Assembly: GCA_900708905.1 (NCBI GenBank)
Contig: CAADRB010000002.1
Coordinates: forward strand, 3,460,365-3,524,364
From: Hymenolepis diminuta
Taxonomy: Eukaryota > Platyhelminthes > Cestoda > Cyclophyllidea > Hymenolepididae
Length of the DNA: 64,000 bases
Direction: 5' to 3'
Shown one piece after another: positions 34,944 to 46,740 of this stretch (its first letter is position 1; the number at the start of each line of letters is the position of its first letter). Under the pieces are notes generated by a model. The model made no database searches and was not told the DNA's origin. It saw nothing but the letters and a program-made list of their open reading frames with translations. The position numbers and the translations under genes are program-made.

Positions 34944-37628
34944 TTTCAATTTTGACTTAAAAGTTTTCAAATCACCGACTACTTGCCTAAAGAATTATTG
35001 CCGGTATCAACAGAAAGTAAGGAAGAAAAAGAAGGAAGAAATAAAATTTATTGAGAACATTGTAATATATTCTTAAAATTAAAAGTGCATCCCTTGTCAA
35101 TCAAATAACAAATGGATGTTTCTTTATTTAGTACTTTTATAAAAGGGCTGAAGATCAACAGTTTATTTTATCGATAATGATTCCACCTATGCATTTTTCA
35201 TTTTAATGAACCCAATAATTGTATCCGCGTTTCTTATTCATTGATTAAATTTTCCGGAGTCTATGAATTTATAATTTTATTATACAGAACAATAAGCGGA
35301 CAAACAGATACATAGTTTGTAGGTTTTAATTTTGGGAAGAAATTGGGAAGATATGATCCACAGAATTTTCAAACTGAATATAGATAAATAAGAATTTCGG
35401 ATGACATTCTGTTGGATGACAATTTTTCATCCTTCTATTTGTTAAAACTTTAAGCAACCAGAAATCCGGTACTTTGAGTCGATACTAGTCGTTATGCTTT
35501 GTGGAACAGTGATAACTTCGATAGTACGAAAACTGTCCATTCTTTTCTGCGAACATTTTCTTATCAATGGCAACTTAACGTTTCGCTGTTCTTGCGTAAA
35601 CACCCATCAGGTGCAGTTTCGAAGTTAGTGGGATGAGATTCGACCAGGTTAGGTGTTTCAGCCATTAAAAACCGGTCACACCAAAGAGCTCATTGGCATG
35701 ATTACATTTAATATTATCGCCCAGTTTTAGGAAATTCGGAAATCAGAGGAGATATTTTATTAGAAGTAAGAGCAATGAGACAGGAGTTCCGCATTCAGTC
35801 TTAGTGATTTCGGTTAATTGAGAAATATGTTGTAATTGATTTCCGTGCGTAATAAATTTATGATATTGGCTTATCACTAGCGTTTAGAACATACCAATCA
35901 CTTATGTAGGAGTCATAGACCTGCAGATACTTTGTACTAATGAAATGACTGTACTGGTTAATACTGATCAATAGTGAAGTGACAGAATACATTTTCCCGA
36001 TTAGAAATCAAATATCGTGCTCCCCATTCCTAGTGCCTAATCATGGGATAAACTCCCTTTGAGGCAGTCCTGCTGCCCTCCTGTCGTCAAAGTTTGTAAG
36101 GATGGAATCCAGTAAAGGCATGCTCTTACTAGTGCGCTTAGGTCTTGTTACATTCTGAAAGCTTGCATACCAGACCCGAAAAAAGGAAATGACAACATCC
36201 GCTTGTTTTGGGCGAAAACTTAGCAACTTAATAACAATCTTTTTCTCTCAAACTGTGAATAATATAAAATAAATCACTTAGTCCACAAAAGCGGTTTAAT
36301 GGTTAAGTGTTATTTCAATAAAATTGGGGAAAAGGATAAAATAAACGTTATTTTCATCAAGGAAAGATGCTTAATAATTGTTCATAAAAATATTTTTTCT
36401 TTGGTGGGTCTCAATGTGTCTAAAGTTCTTATGCTTCAAAGTTAAAATTCCGGTACTCATCCCCTGGAGTCCTGAGTGAATTTATTCAGGTTTTATTGAC
36501 CAATAAAGTATGTTGGCTGGATGGTGAAACAATTTCAATGGACGTTTTCTTCCAATAATCAATATGAAAGCAGAATGATACCAACTATCATTTTAAGCAA
36601 CGGAACTCACTATATTTGTATCCCATTACTTTCATTTCTGTTTAACAAACAGAAGAAAGTTCATTTTCAGGAGAATTCGTACTTTCCATTGGAGAAGTGT
36701 TGCCGTGTTTAAGATAACTGAGTTCCTTCATTACTGCATTTCTGATTGGTGACTATACGCTAATATCAGCAAACGTTTTCAAGGTTTAAACTTACGGGGC
36801 GCACAAATCTACTCCTCCAAAATAGTTATGTTGAGGGTAGACAGAGGCATGGAAGAGAGAAAACTGATTACGTTACTACCCTTCGAAGCTTTTACAAACT
36901 TTGTTACCACAAGAGAGAAAAAACACGGAGAATGAGACTGGGTAGTTTCATAAACTTTCATAAATAGTAAAATAGAAAGTTAAGCTCATTGCGCAGTGAT
37001 CCAGAAGAGAGAATAAAACAGAATTCATTAAACACAATAATTAAGAATCGAGCTAAATAGAGAAAGTACGAATGCAGGAGAACATTATCGAAAAACGGGG
37101 CGAAGGATGAAGCTAAAAGAATTTGGGGTGAAAATCAAGCGTCTGGACTGCTAATCTTGTGACTGACATGTAGTTCAATCTTATAGGAAATAACTGTGTT
37201 ATCTCGAAAAAGGCGCGTATAAATCGCTGATCAAGATTCTCCAACTGAAACGCTTAAAAACAGCTCAAGTAAAAATTAAAGCTTAAACATGATTTCTTGT
37301 CAAAACGATTTAAATTAATATCGCTCAAAAAGGAAAAAAATAAAGAAATTTAGGGTAATCCTTCGAATTAGATCAATGAGTCACTTGAGGGAAGAAGGAT
37401 GAAGCCTGGGCAGAATTGGGTTAAATTAATTATTTAGGAGTTAGGAATTAAATTATTAAATTTATTTTCACCAGATTGATAGCGTTTGCCTTCTTCAGTA
37501 TGATTTGTTCAACTAGAAAAATGAGTGTTTGTTAATGCTTTTAAAGTAACCCTTTCCCAGTTATAAATCGATCGCCCTGAATAAACTTTACTATATTATG
37601 GTTATGTAAGATCGTTCTGGTCAATAAA

Positions 37629-37800
37629 TACTGGATATCGTGGACAGGAATTTGCTCAGTAATTCAAGGAACTAGTCAAGTTGTTTTAACTTTGGAACGT
37701 GAAGTAGCGAACTACCGATTAATGTCTAATACTTAATTTATCATCAAGATGCATATCATCCTGTGTTTCTCTAATCCTCTCCGAAATTTTAATATCGATA
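37629..37800 (+). repeat. Dispersed repeat family R2, copy 3 (partial)
   Basis: ATACTGGATATCGTGGACAG with AATTTGCTCAGTAATTC, then an AACTTTGGAACGTGAAG block, parallels the left part of the copies at 8.39 and 18.04 kb. Confidence 0.45.
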
Positions 37801-38384
37801 CAAGACCTTCAGGATTCACGCTGAAAGGGTAATTGAAGCTTGGGATTTATTAGCTGAAAAAATTACACTGTTTCCAAATATCTCTGTTTACATTGTTTAT
37901 AACATATCTCGAAATTTTTGAATTAGAAGGTTGAGATTTATCAATGCTTTTGGAAAGCTAATTATAAACGCGTTAAGAAACTGTTTTGAACGTTTATCGC
38001 AAATCTAAACAGAATCCATCTTTGTAATGAGGATTTATCGACTATTGGCTTTTAACACTCGCGAGAGGGAATGAGATCTCGCCGCCCATTCCCATTGGTG
38101 GCTCACAAAACAGCCCTTTTAAATGAGCGTGTGTTCTGTTTCTACAAAACATCACCTTAAAGTTTCAAGGCCTCTGGCTTCTTTCTATTGGGTCTAAGCA
38201 AATTTAGCCTCATTCTTTTTTTCTCAAACTCCATTTGTAACTGCCGTGACGGAAAAGCCTAAGGAACCGATTCGAGCCACCGGTCCGAAAGGGCATGAGT
38301 TTGAATTCCAGCGCTGTCAACAAAATGCAAAACTGCTACTCCTATTATTAAAACTTCACCCAACAGCACGTCGGAGTTACAGTG

Positions 38385-38610
38385 GCAGCCAATGGTACTA
38401 TAACGTATTGGCCACCATGCATGCCCGCCATGTCAGAGGTCACGGGTTCGAAACCCATCGGCCATACCCAGTGAGAGGTGAGAGGCCAAACGCACCGGTT
38501 AAGTCTGGCTAACATAGAACGTGACAGAATTCCGATCTTTCATCAGTGAGAATCCATGATAGCACTCTCTGCCCAAGATAAGCATTGGAGAATGTTTTCC
38601 TAATTGAACT
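38385..38610 (+). repeat. tRNA-derived SINE copy, nearly full length
   Basis: Reads GGCCACCATGCATG, CATGTCAGAGGTCACGGG, the B box GGGTTCGAAACCC, ATACCCAGTGAGAGG, GGCCAAACGCACCGGTTAAG, TCTGGCTAACA and GTGACAGAATTCCGAT. It is the best forward copy and gives the order of blocks used to recognise the others. Confidence 0.65.
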
Positions 38611-38954
38611 TTGGCAATTATTTCGGTGGCAGTCTAGTTCAAATCAGTAGCAACTTACCGTTTTATTACTAAAGAAAGCAAAAGTAAGTAGCAGATACAA
38701 AACTTGATTGGACTTCTATAAATCATTTAATAGTTCAAACCGAATTCCTTTGATAATACCAATAATGTCTATTGTGTACAAAAATTATCATAATTCCAAC
38801 AATTACAAGCAGATTAGCTTCCCTGGTTTTGATCTGTTACTTCTTTCCAAAAAATCAAGCACATATTTAGATATTGCGAAAGCGAAACGCTCAAAATATA
38901 TTAACTTAAATGGCGTTTTCCAATTGTAACATCGAATCTGATCCTCCCACCACC

Positions 38955-39015
38955 ATTACTACTACTACTACGGTTAGTACTATTTGTATTGCTACTACTA
39001 ATAGTACTAGTATTA
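38955..39015 (+). repeat. TAC/ACT trinucleotide microsatellite, imperfect
   Basis: ACTACTACTACTAC followed by degenerate TACTA and TAGTA units over about 60 bases. Confidence 0.8.
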
Positions 39016-39084
39016 ATATATCTTGGGCGTTTGTCCCCTATTTCATCCTCAACCTTTGTCCTCAAAAACTCGTCGAGTTCAGAA

Positions 39085-40495
39085 TTAGAAGGAGTTAAAA
39101 AAACCGTTCTTCAAAGAGATTAATTGATTAATGAATGAAAAATGAATGAACAAATACCTCTCGAGTAGTCTGATATTTACTCTGCAGTAATTATAAAATG
39201 TAGATATGTCAAATTTATTAATATTCTTAGCAATTCCCTTGAATTTCATAAGCCATGTTTGAGTGTTTCTTCTACTGTATGCCTCGCGACTTATATGTAC
39301 GAGTTCGATACAACTCATTCCCTCGTATCTCTTTGCGTGTTCGTACACGTACTTTTCAAAAATTGGACGCTCGGTATTAGCATCCATTGTGCTGAGGAAA
39401 TGCACAGTAACAGCGATGTAACGAGGATAAACGGGGAAATTTTCCGTCTTAAATAAATATCACCAAGGACTAAATGATCTCATACTTTTTTTCATTATTC
39501 CAAAGCCTAAATAACGGTAGAAAAATTATACATTTTTGCAAAATTTTCTTTATAATGAAGTATATAAATGAAAATGAAAAAGGATGTAAAGGACAAAATT
39601 ACCGTCAATAATCGCTTCGGAAATAAGAGTTCTTCCAATATCAGTAACATGAGATAAGAGATAAGAGATAACTGTACATGCAGTTACGACCGTCATCCAG
39701 TCTGATTTTCTCGAAAACTAAGAGAATGTGTGAATTTAGATTTTGAAAATTCGTATCGCTGCGAATTTTGACCGGTTTAAACCAATCCCATTGACTATAA
39801 ATCCGGAAGAAGTGGTACACAATTCTCTCCGCCGATTCCATTGGAAGGAGTTGACAAATTCGACAGGTCAGGATGGCTAAACTGACACCGTTCAAATATC
39901 CTAAAGGTTTGGAATAGAAACCCCTCTTTCTAGCCCATAGTCTAATTGCTTTAAGCGCTGTTCTGTAAACTGGCTTGGAGTAGACCATATCGAGTGCAAA
40001 TCTTGCATTCACCGCTTCATTAAAATAGTTAATGTCTTTTTCATCTTCCCAAAATGAATGATTATTTCTCTCCAGTATTTTAAATTTATCCGAAATATTG
40101 TCCGCAATTGTTTCAACGATTATAATATCGAATTTGATATCCCTAATTTCTGTTCGTATACTCCGCTTAGAGTAACAATTGACAACATGTGCATAACGTG
40201 TTTGCGAATTCCGCATCAACTCTTCACAGAATCTATTGTAAAGGTCCACGTCTGTGATATTATTTGAAGCAATCCACGAGGGAACTATCAATAACACGTC
40301 GATATCATCGAACCGTGAGTGAACACCAAATCGATAAGAGCCAATAGTGAATAACTTTCCCCTATAAGGGTCACGTATTTTGGGGTAACGCAGCTGCTTT
40401 GCTTCACTTCTTATCCAGAAGTTAGCAATAGCTTCCAATAAGTAAATGTTTTTGCGTCTTTTCGAATCCTTACCGATGGATTTGAAATGGCCCAT
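39085..40495 (-). pseudogene. Poly(A) polymerase paralogue B, intact catalytic site but in-frame TGA
   Basis: Minus strand, exons 40495-39773, 39717-39603, 39506-39085 (introns 55 and 96 bases, phases 0 and 1), the same intron positions as paralogue A. The catalytic features are complete: TIGSY (G52, S53), DDIDVLL (D64, D66) and KFDI (D123). The central domain keeps RAIRLWARKRGFYSKPL and RIVYHFFRIYSQWDW, and exon 3 carries the RNA-binding-like domain (FPVYPRYIAVTVHF ... TQTWLMKF). Exon 3 has a TGA at 39462-39460, where paralogue A and canonical PAP have the Ser of the W-S motif; the frame stays open and homologous on both sides. Exon 1's donor (CCG|GTCAAA) is weak. Without splicing, the first exon reads on to a stop at 39641, giving 284 residues. 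Either a young pseudogene, a base error, or a truncated protein of about 295 residues that keeps the catalytic and central domains. Otherwise the model closes at 419 residues. Confidence 0.75.
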
Positions 40496-43400
40496 TTTTT
40501 CAATAGTCTATTGGAGTAATGGGAATTTTATCCTTCTCTCAGAGGCCATTTTGAATAATGATTAAAAACGGAAGACTGAAAATTATGTAACTATCTCTAT
40601 GTTTGAAATAAATTTAAATATGAGCCATATGTGATAGCTTTAGGAGAGTTTTAATCGTGATGATGATCAATGATCGTTGGGGTATTAAATTAGCTTTAGA
40701 ATATATACAAATTCAAAATCTAACAGGATAGATACATATTTTACATATTTCCTCTTTATTTACTAAAATGAAAAAAGTGACAATTTTTAAAGTAGAGTAG
40801 TATCGGGTTTGGACTATAGGATCCGAATAAGATCTAGGGTCACCAGTGTAAAGAAAGAACAATACTTTAATGGAAATCACAGAGAAGGAATTGGAGAGGA
40901 CTGCAAAAGCAGGTGAGTGTGGTGTGGAGGTAGAAGGCGACTGGAAAAACAGCAAAGGAGAAGGTGATGTTAGTAGGACCTGGCAGGAGTGGTTATTCAC
41001 TACTATATTAGATTCTCAAGATTAAAAACCATGAAATTAATTTTGCTTTCCCATGATATTCAATAGACGCTAAGGAAGTCCTTGATGTGACCGGTCTAAA
41101 AATCTGACAAAGTCGATTTTTCTTACTCAATGCATAATATTTACCTCAAGGGAAGTCGCTAAAAAATTATGAAATTCATGGCTGTTTATTGTACGTGAAT
41201 GTTTGCAGAAAAGAGAGCCATGCTGTAGCGCTATCAAGGGCTTCATTGTCCCAAAATTATAATCGTCCGTGTGTCATATATCCTAATGTCATGTCCGATG
41301 GTGATTTTAAGTTAAAAGTGAGCCCTTCTTCGAAGAAATTTTGAGAGAGTAGCGAAAAACAGCGCATATTCTGAAGAATTACCTAGAAAGTTACTAAAAT
41401 CCTGTATTTCGTGGACTAAGTCTTCTTGCCCTTTACCTAAATTTGTTTCTTAAAGCTATGCACCTCCTTGTCCGCATAGTGTAATGTATAATGAGAAGTT
41501 TATAATTAGTAACAGTTTATGTTTTCAAGGAAGAAAGTCTGCCATTGTGTTGGGAGGGCTTCTTTAAATTAACACACTTCAGTAATTTCATTTGAAGTTC
41601 CACCTCTTTTCCCTCACTTCAGCATTGGAAGGCACAAGACGTACCGGTTATATCGACTTGGAGAAGTAAAAAAGAAATAATAACAAGAAGAAGAACTTGA
41701 AGCAGAAAACGGAAAACCCCTCAGTTTATTATCTTTCCTTTCGTTACTCTCATTTCTGTATTCGTTCATCCATTCATTCACATCCTACACCGCTGCTGCC
41801 ACTATCTTCGCCGCCACCACAAATGCAAATAATTCTGAGGGATGAAGGACAAAATACAATTGAAAATGGTTTTATAATAGTGAAATAATGTATTTTCATT
41901 GTGTGTATTGTCACATTTGTCTCCTATCGAGTGTAAAGCAGGAGGAGAGGGGAATTGTAGGAAGGGGTGGGAGGTAGGGGAACTGTATACATAACCCGAT
42001 ATCTTTAATTCTTGCGCCTTCTCAATTTGCCTACTCAAATGTAGCGAATGGGAGCGAATAAAACCGAATGTACCGATTTTGGAGAGTTTGATTTTCTCTC
42101 CTAGTTAGAGGAGAGAGAGGGGGGGGGGGAATAAAAGGATAAATAAACACGCGCTCATTTTAATTGTTTTGCGTTATAATGGAATTCATTGTTACTGCGA
42201 CTTTAAGGAATTTGAAAAGGTAGCTAGGTGAGTAAATTAGATTGATAAATTTTGGAGTAGAAATATTTGACTATTTGTGAAATTAAATTCTTACCAAAAG
42301 TCAGCATTATTTATAATAATAGTAGTGATAATAACTCCAATTTCAATAAGTGACCACTTGATTGTGACTGAGTTCGTGTCCTCGATGTTCAGATCTTATT
42401 GTTGAGTTAATTTAATGGAATGTTTGATAATGCTTGGCATATTCGATAAATTTGTCCCATTTGATAGCTAAAACAGCTAGGTTATGATGATTGTTCAAAG
42501 TTGGCAATGTAATTCATAGTAAAAATAAACTCGCTAAAAACGCTTTCATTAGATATAAGAAATACAAGTTCAAGAAAATGAATCGTCTATCAAACGAATT
42601 AATAGTGAATTGTAACAATTTACATTTCCAACGTTCAAATACAATTCCACGTATAAAAGTGAATTTTTGACTCACTATTATATTTAGTTCGTTTGAACAA
42701 AGGGATTATACTATTAGGACGGGGATACATAACTTTCTATGAAATATTTATTGAAGCGATGGTAAAAGAAAATTAATGAATTTTAGTCTTGAAACTAAGA
42801 TAACTTGAAAACTTTATTTCTTAACATTGTGAGGGTATTCACTTAGAACATTATTTTGAAGACAAATGGGTGAAAAATGCATTAGATGTTAGTTTTAAAG
42901 GAAAATTTTGCATTCATTTTCGGTTTACTAATCCAGAATTCCATATCCAGTTGAAAAACATCTGATTTCAGGTGAAAGTTTGAATCCGAATTGCTGAAGT
43001 TGAAAAGATTGGGCGGTGATGCTACTCCTGTCCCTTGAGTAAAAGAACTGAAATTCGATGCACACCAATGAGGTATCTTCCTGTATTAATATAAAGTATT
43101 ATTTATATTAATAGCAAAACCATAACAAGTTCAGAATTTTCTTGTATTTTAATGATTAAAAGCATATTCACTATGTGAAATTTTCAATTATGTTGCAAGA
43201 ATTAAGCATGATAGCGAAGCTCAGTACAGGAAGATGCTCATTTCGATGACAAAATGTGACCTGTCAGAAAGGAGCCTCGCACGTCAGATCAAAAGCAAGT
43301 CGTCTTCATCTGACTGAGAGAGAACCCCAATTCATGACAGGTGAAATTTGAGACATTTTGTCTCATGGTCGAACACGCACACTAAATCATGCTCAATAAA

Positions 43401-46400
43401 AAAACCGTGCCTCTCGAGATTTGTTTTTGACAAGCTGCTTTGTGCTCGGAAGCATGTTTTAGCGTTTTTTTAGATTCACTTTTACATAGTTATTAATAAA
43501 TATTGCTGTAAACTGGGAAAGTTAATTTAGCACGATTTAGTCTTAAACTGAAAATTCTATTTAACAGGAGGAGGAAGATTATTTATCATAACGATTATTT
43601 ACTTTATTGATGTGAATGTTACCCGTTAAATACGATTTATTTTTCATTTTTAGATCGAAATACACATCCTACACCATTCATGCATTCATTCCATTATGAA
43701 ATTATAATAATTATTATCCATACTAATGCGAAAACACAAGTGCTAAAATGGGATTTAATCGAAATAGTTCAATAAGGGATACTACATATAAGGAAATAGT
43801 ATTTTCCACAAAAATAAATCTTATATGTAAGATTCTTTATTTGCCACCTTTTAATTCCCTCTTCCTTTTGTTCCCTTTTATTCGAGCGAATTTATTTACA
43901 TCACTGTTGTAAATGGTGTAAAATATAAATCGATTAATCGATACGAAAACGTGCGTCTTGTTTTGACATGGAGGTTTGGGCCGTTTTGTATTGTAGTGTT
44001 GCCGGGTTGTGCTTGTAATTAGTGCAATTTCTTAGGGAATCTAAGAGTCGGTTACGCTATCCTACAGGGAAGAGCAGATCAAAAAAATAATGAAATCGAG
44101 ATGTTAAGAGTCTTATTTTATTTGATTTCGGGAAGTATTGAGGTGTCTGCTTTATCATAAGGGATATAACTCACTTTTCCATATTCAAATGATCCGAAGC
44201 TCATTCCTCATAATTTGACCCATGGGTTTCTGATTCACTTCGTGTTTGTGATATGTGAGTCTTCTGATCAGTGAATTCAATTGAATGATTGGTCATGATA
44301 CGTTGATTCATCCGCATCTCTTACGTAATGAACAGCAATGTCCATATTATGTTCAATGACCTATATTAACTTTGCTTTAAGTTGCAAATAGGCTTATTTA
44401 ATTAAAGGGGAACATACTTGAATTGGATTATGCTCATATATCCATAAAGATCAACTCATTAATTTCTCAATTCTGTCAACATTGAATGTAAAAAGTTGAT
44501 TCATAATTCTCATTGCTAGCACTGAGCTATTATGCAATTTTATTTTTCTCCATAGTCTAAAAATTCACTAAGCGTGTATTGATGCTGAAGTTTGAGACAA
44601 GGCAAGAAGTGGGAATATTACGATAACTGCCGTATGAATTTTGGTCCCACTGAAAACTTCTGCAACATTTGTTACTTGTAACAAGGAAAGAGTCTCAATG
44701 AAATATTAACACATTAAATTATTCATAAAACACGACTTTTACGAGTATCCTCAAGTGGCCTCTGTATACAACGTACTCAGTTTAAGCACACTCAAGAATT
44801 ACAACACTCGGGGGCGTAATTTTATAACTGTATTGACCTCATAACCTTTTCAGTCGCAAGGAGTAAGGGACAATGAAGAACCTCATTACCTAAGATAATT
44901 TAAATGAACAGCTCAAAAGAGTATTACGACTGTTCGAGTCTGGTCGGAGTAATGGCATTAAAAGTGAATACATGTCTGATTATTTGGTACGATAGAAACT
45001 AATATCAGATGAAAAAGTTCCTTGATAACTTCAATAAGTTTTAGAAAAGATTAATACTGTCAAACCAATGGTAATAGGAAACTTAAATTACCTAGGTAAT
45101 AGCACTATTAATATATACTTACCAACCAAAATTCAGATATCAGAATTCAGATAGTGTCAGTCGTGATGTGAAGAAATTAGTTCGAAAAAGGTAATTAATG
45201 GAGCCGGAATAAAAATATTAAAAGAATAATTAATTTTAGGGAAAATATCGTTTTGTTCACATAACAAAAAGAGAATGATTGTTTTCCTCGTCCACATGAA
45301 CAACTATCTGTGATCTATTGAGGATTAATAAAAATTTTCTGAAATAATCATCACGCACAAATGCTCAGTAAAATGAATCCGCTTGAATTTGTATTAGCAT
45401 GTCGGAGCACCCATCAATATCACGTGGTGGCCCTTTGACCATTTTTTAAGAATGACTATTTGAATTGTTCCTTCTGACATTATTTCAATCTGAGATTAGT
45501 GTTGTCATAGCAAAAACTGTCAAAAATTAACCCTTGTTTAGATATGTAACATTTTCATATTTCTACTTATAAGCGTTCCTACCTTATCTTATTTAATTTG
45601 TTGAAATTACAAAGCAATATATAATAATATAACAAGAATATTTGACTAAATTTGAGAAGATTATGATGTGTTTTATAACCTATCAGCTCAGTTTATTTCT
45701 GTTTGAATTGCAATAAAAAATAAATACAACTTGTATATTTTTACCGAATTTTAAAAATAATCAATTACGTTTCATTAGTAAATGTTTAATTAATGCAGAA
45801 TATTCTAAATATAATACGATATAAGATTTAAATTACAATCATTTTGGAGTAATAAACCTAACTAGTAATATTTGGATTTGTTTTTGTTTTATTTTTTGTT
45901 TTTCCTATATTCATAAGCAAAGCATGCATTCTGTAGTATATCATAAACATTCATTAATAAACTTTTTGATAGTAGGAAAATGCATTCAAAAATGTGGCAA
46001 AAGATTAAATACAATAATCAATTTAGATTAATTAACATATTCCTAATGGTGGTGAAAGGAAATGCAAACCTTCATATTAAAACAACGGTAAAATATTTTT
46101 TAAGAAATATCAAAACAACGTTTAGATATTAGGTAATGCATGAGTTATTATGAATGCCAAGCCCTAAATGAACAAAAGAGCATCAAATAAAAAAGTGGGA
46201 GAAAACTCACTATAAAACGATTGGATTACCCAATTGTCAGCTTATGGTTGCGATTTCAATATTATTTTAGAAAACTGATATTACCAGTAAGTACAAATTG
46301 TTCCTCCGAGGGACTTTATCTAGTATACGTTATTACGCAAATATATTTAAATTGCAGTCAGAATAAATATGAAGTGCAGGATTGAATATTCCAACAGGAG

Positions 46401-46740
46401 GAAAGTATTATGGGAATGAAGTCGATAGTATCATGATGTTTTAATAAGTTTTAAAAATTTTCAAATTAAATATCACAAAATCCAGTCATCGTTTTAAATC
46501 CGCTCAAAAAATTAAACATTAAAAACATTAAAGTCGTTATTAAATTATTAAGGTTTCGGCTGCTTGACCTTTTACTGAAGCAACATTTTTAATTTAAAGA
46601 AAGGTAACCGCTTTATATGGTTTCGCTTTTCTCTCTTATTGTTTTGGTTATTTGTGGGGTAAGAAGACATCACTTGTTCCTTGCAGCTTCTTACAAATCG
46701 AAGCTCATTCTCCTAGGTAATGATTAAAAATTTTCGTTTT
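40496..46740. other. Intergenic region upstream of EMSY
   Basis: More than 6 kb of AT-rich DNA without a recognisable gene. Slightly GC-richer patches with purine-rich or pyrimidine-rich tracts lie at 40840-41000 and 41580-42130 (a G-run at 42119-42129). Open frames there occur on both strands and show no motif. Confidence 0.5.

Larger units (their letters stand above)
34944..39084. other. Intergenic region between the two convergent poly(A) polymerase paralogues
   Basis: AT-rich; no gene recognised. It contains a SINE remnant (about 35920-36010), an R2-like copy (37629-37800), a SINE copy (38385-38610) and a trinucleotide tract (38955-39015). Confidence 0.5.

Noticed and set aside
39460..39462. 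TGA read as selenocysteine or as recoded Trp
   Set aside because: The aligned residue is Ser in relatives, not Cys, I see no evidence for a selenocysteine element, and flatworm nuclear genes use TGA as stop.
39641..39772. Unspliced end of the 284-residue open frame of poly(A) polymerase B
   Set aside because: Homology to PAP leaves this frame after FKP and resumes in another frame at 39717, so the end is taken as intron read-through, with the caution that the donor is weak.
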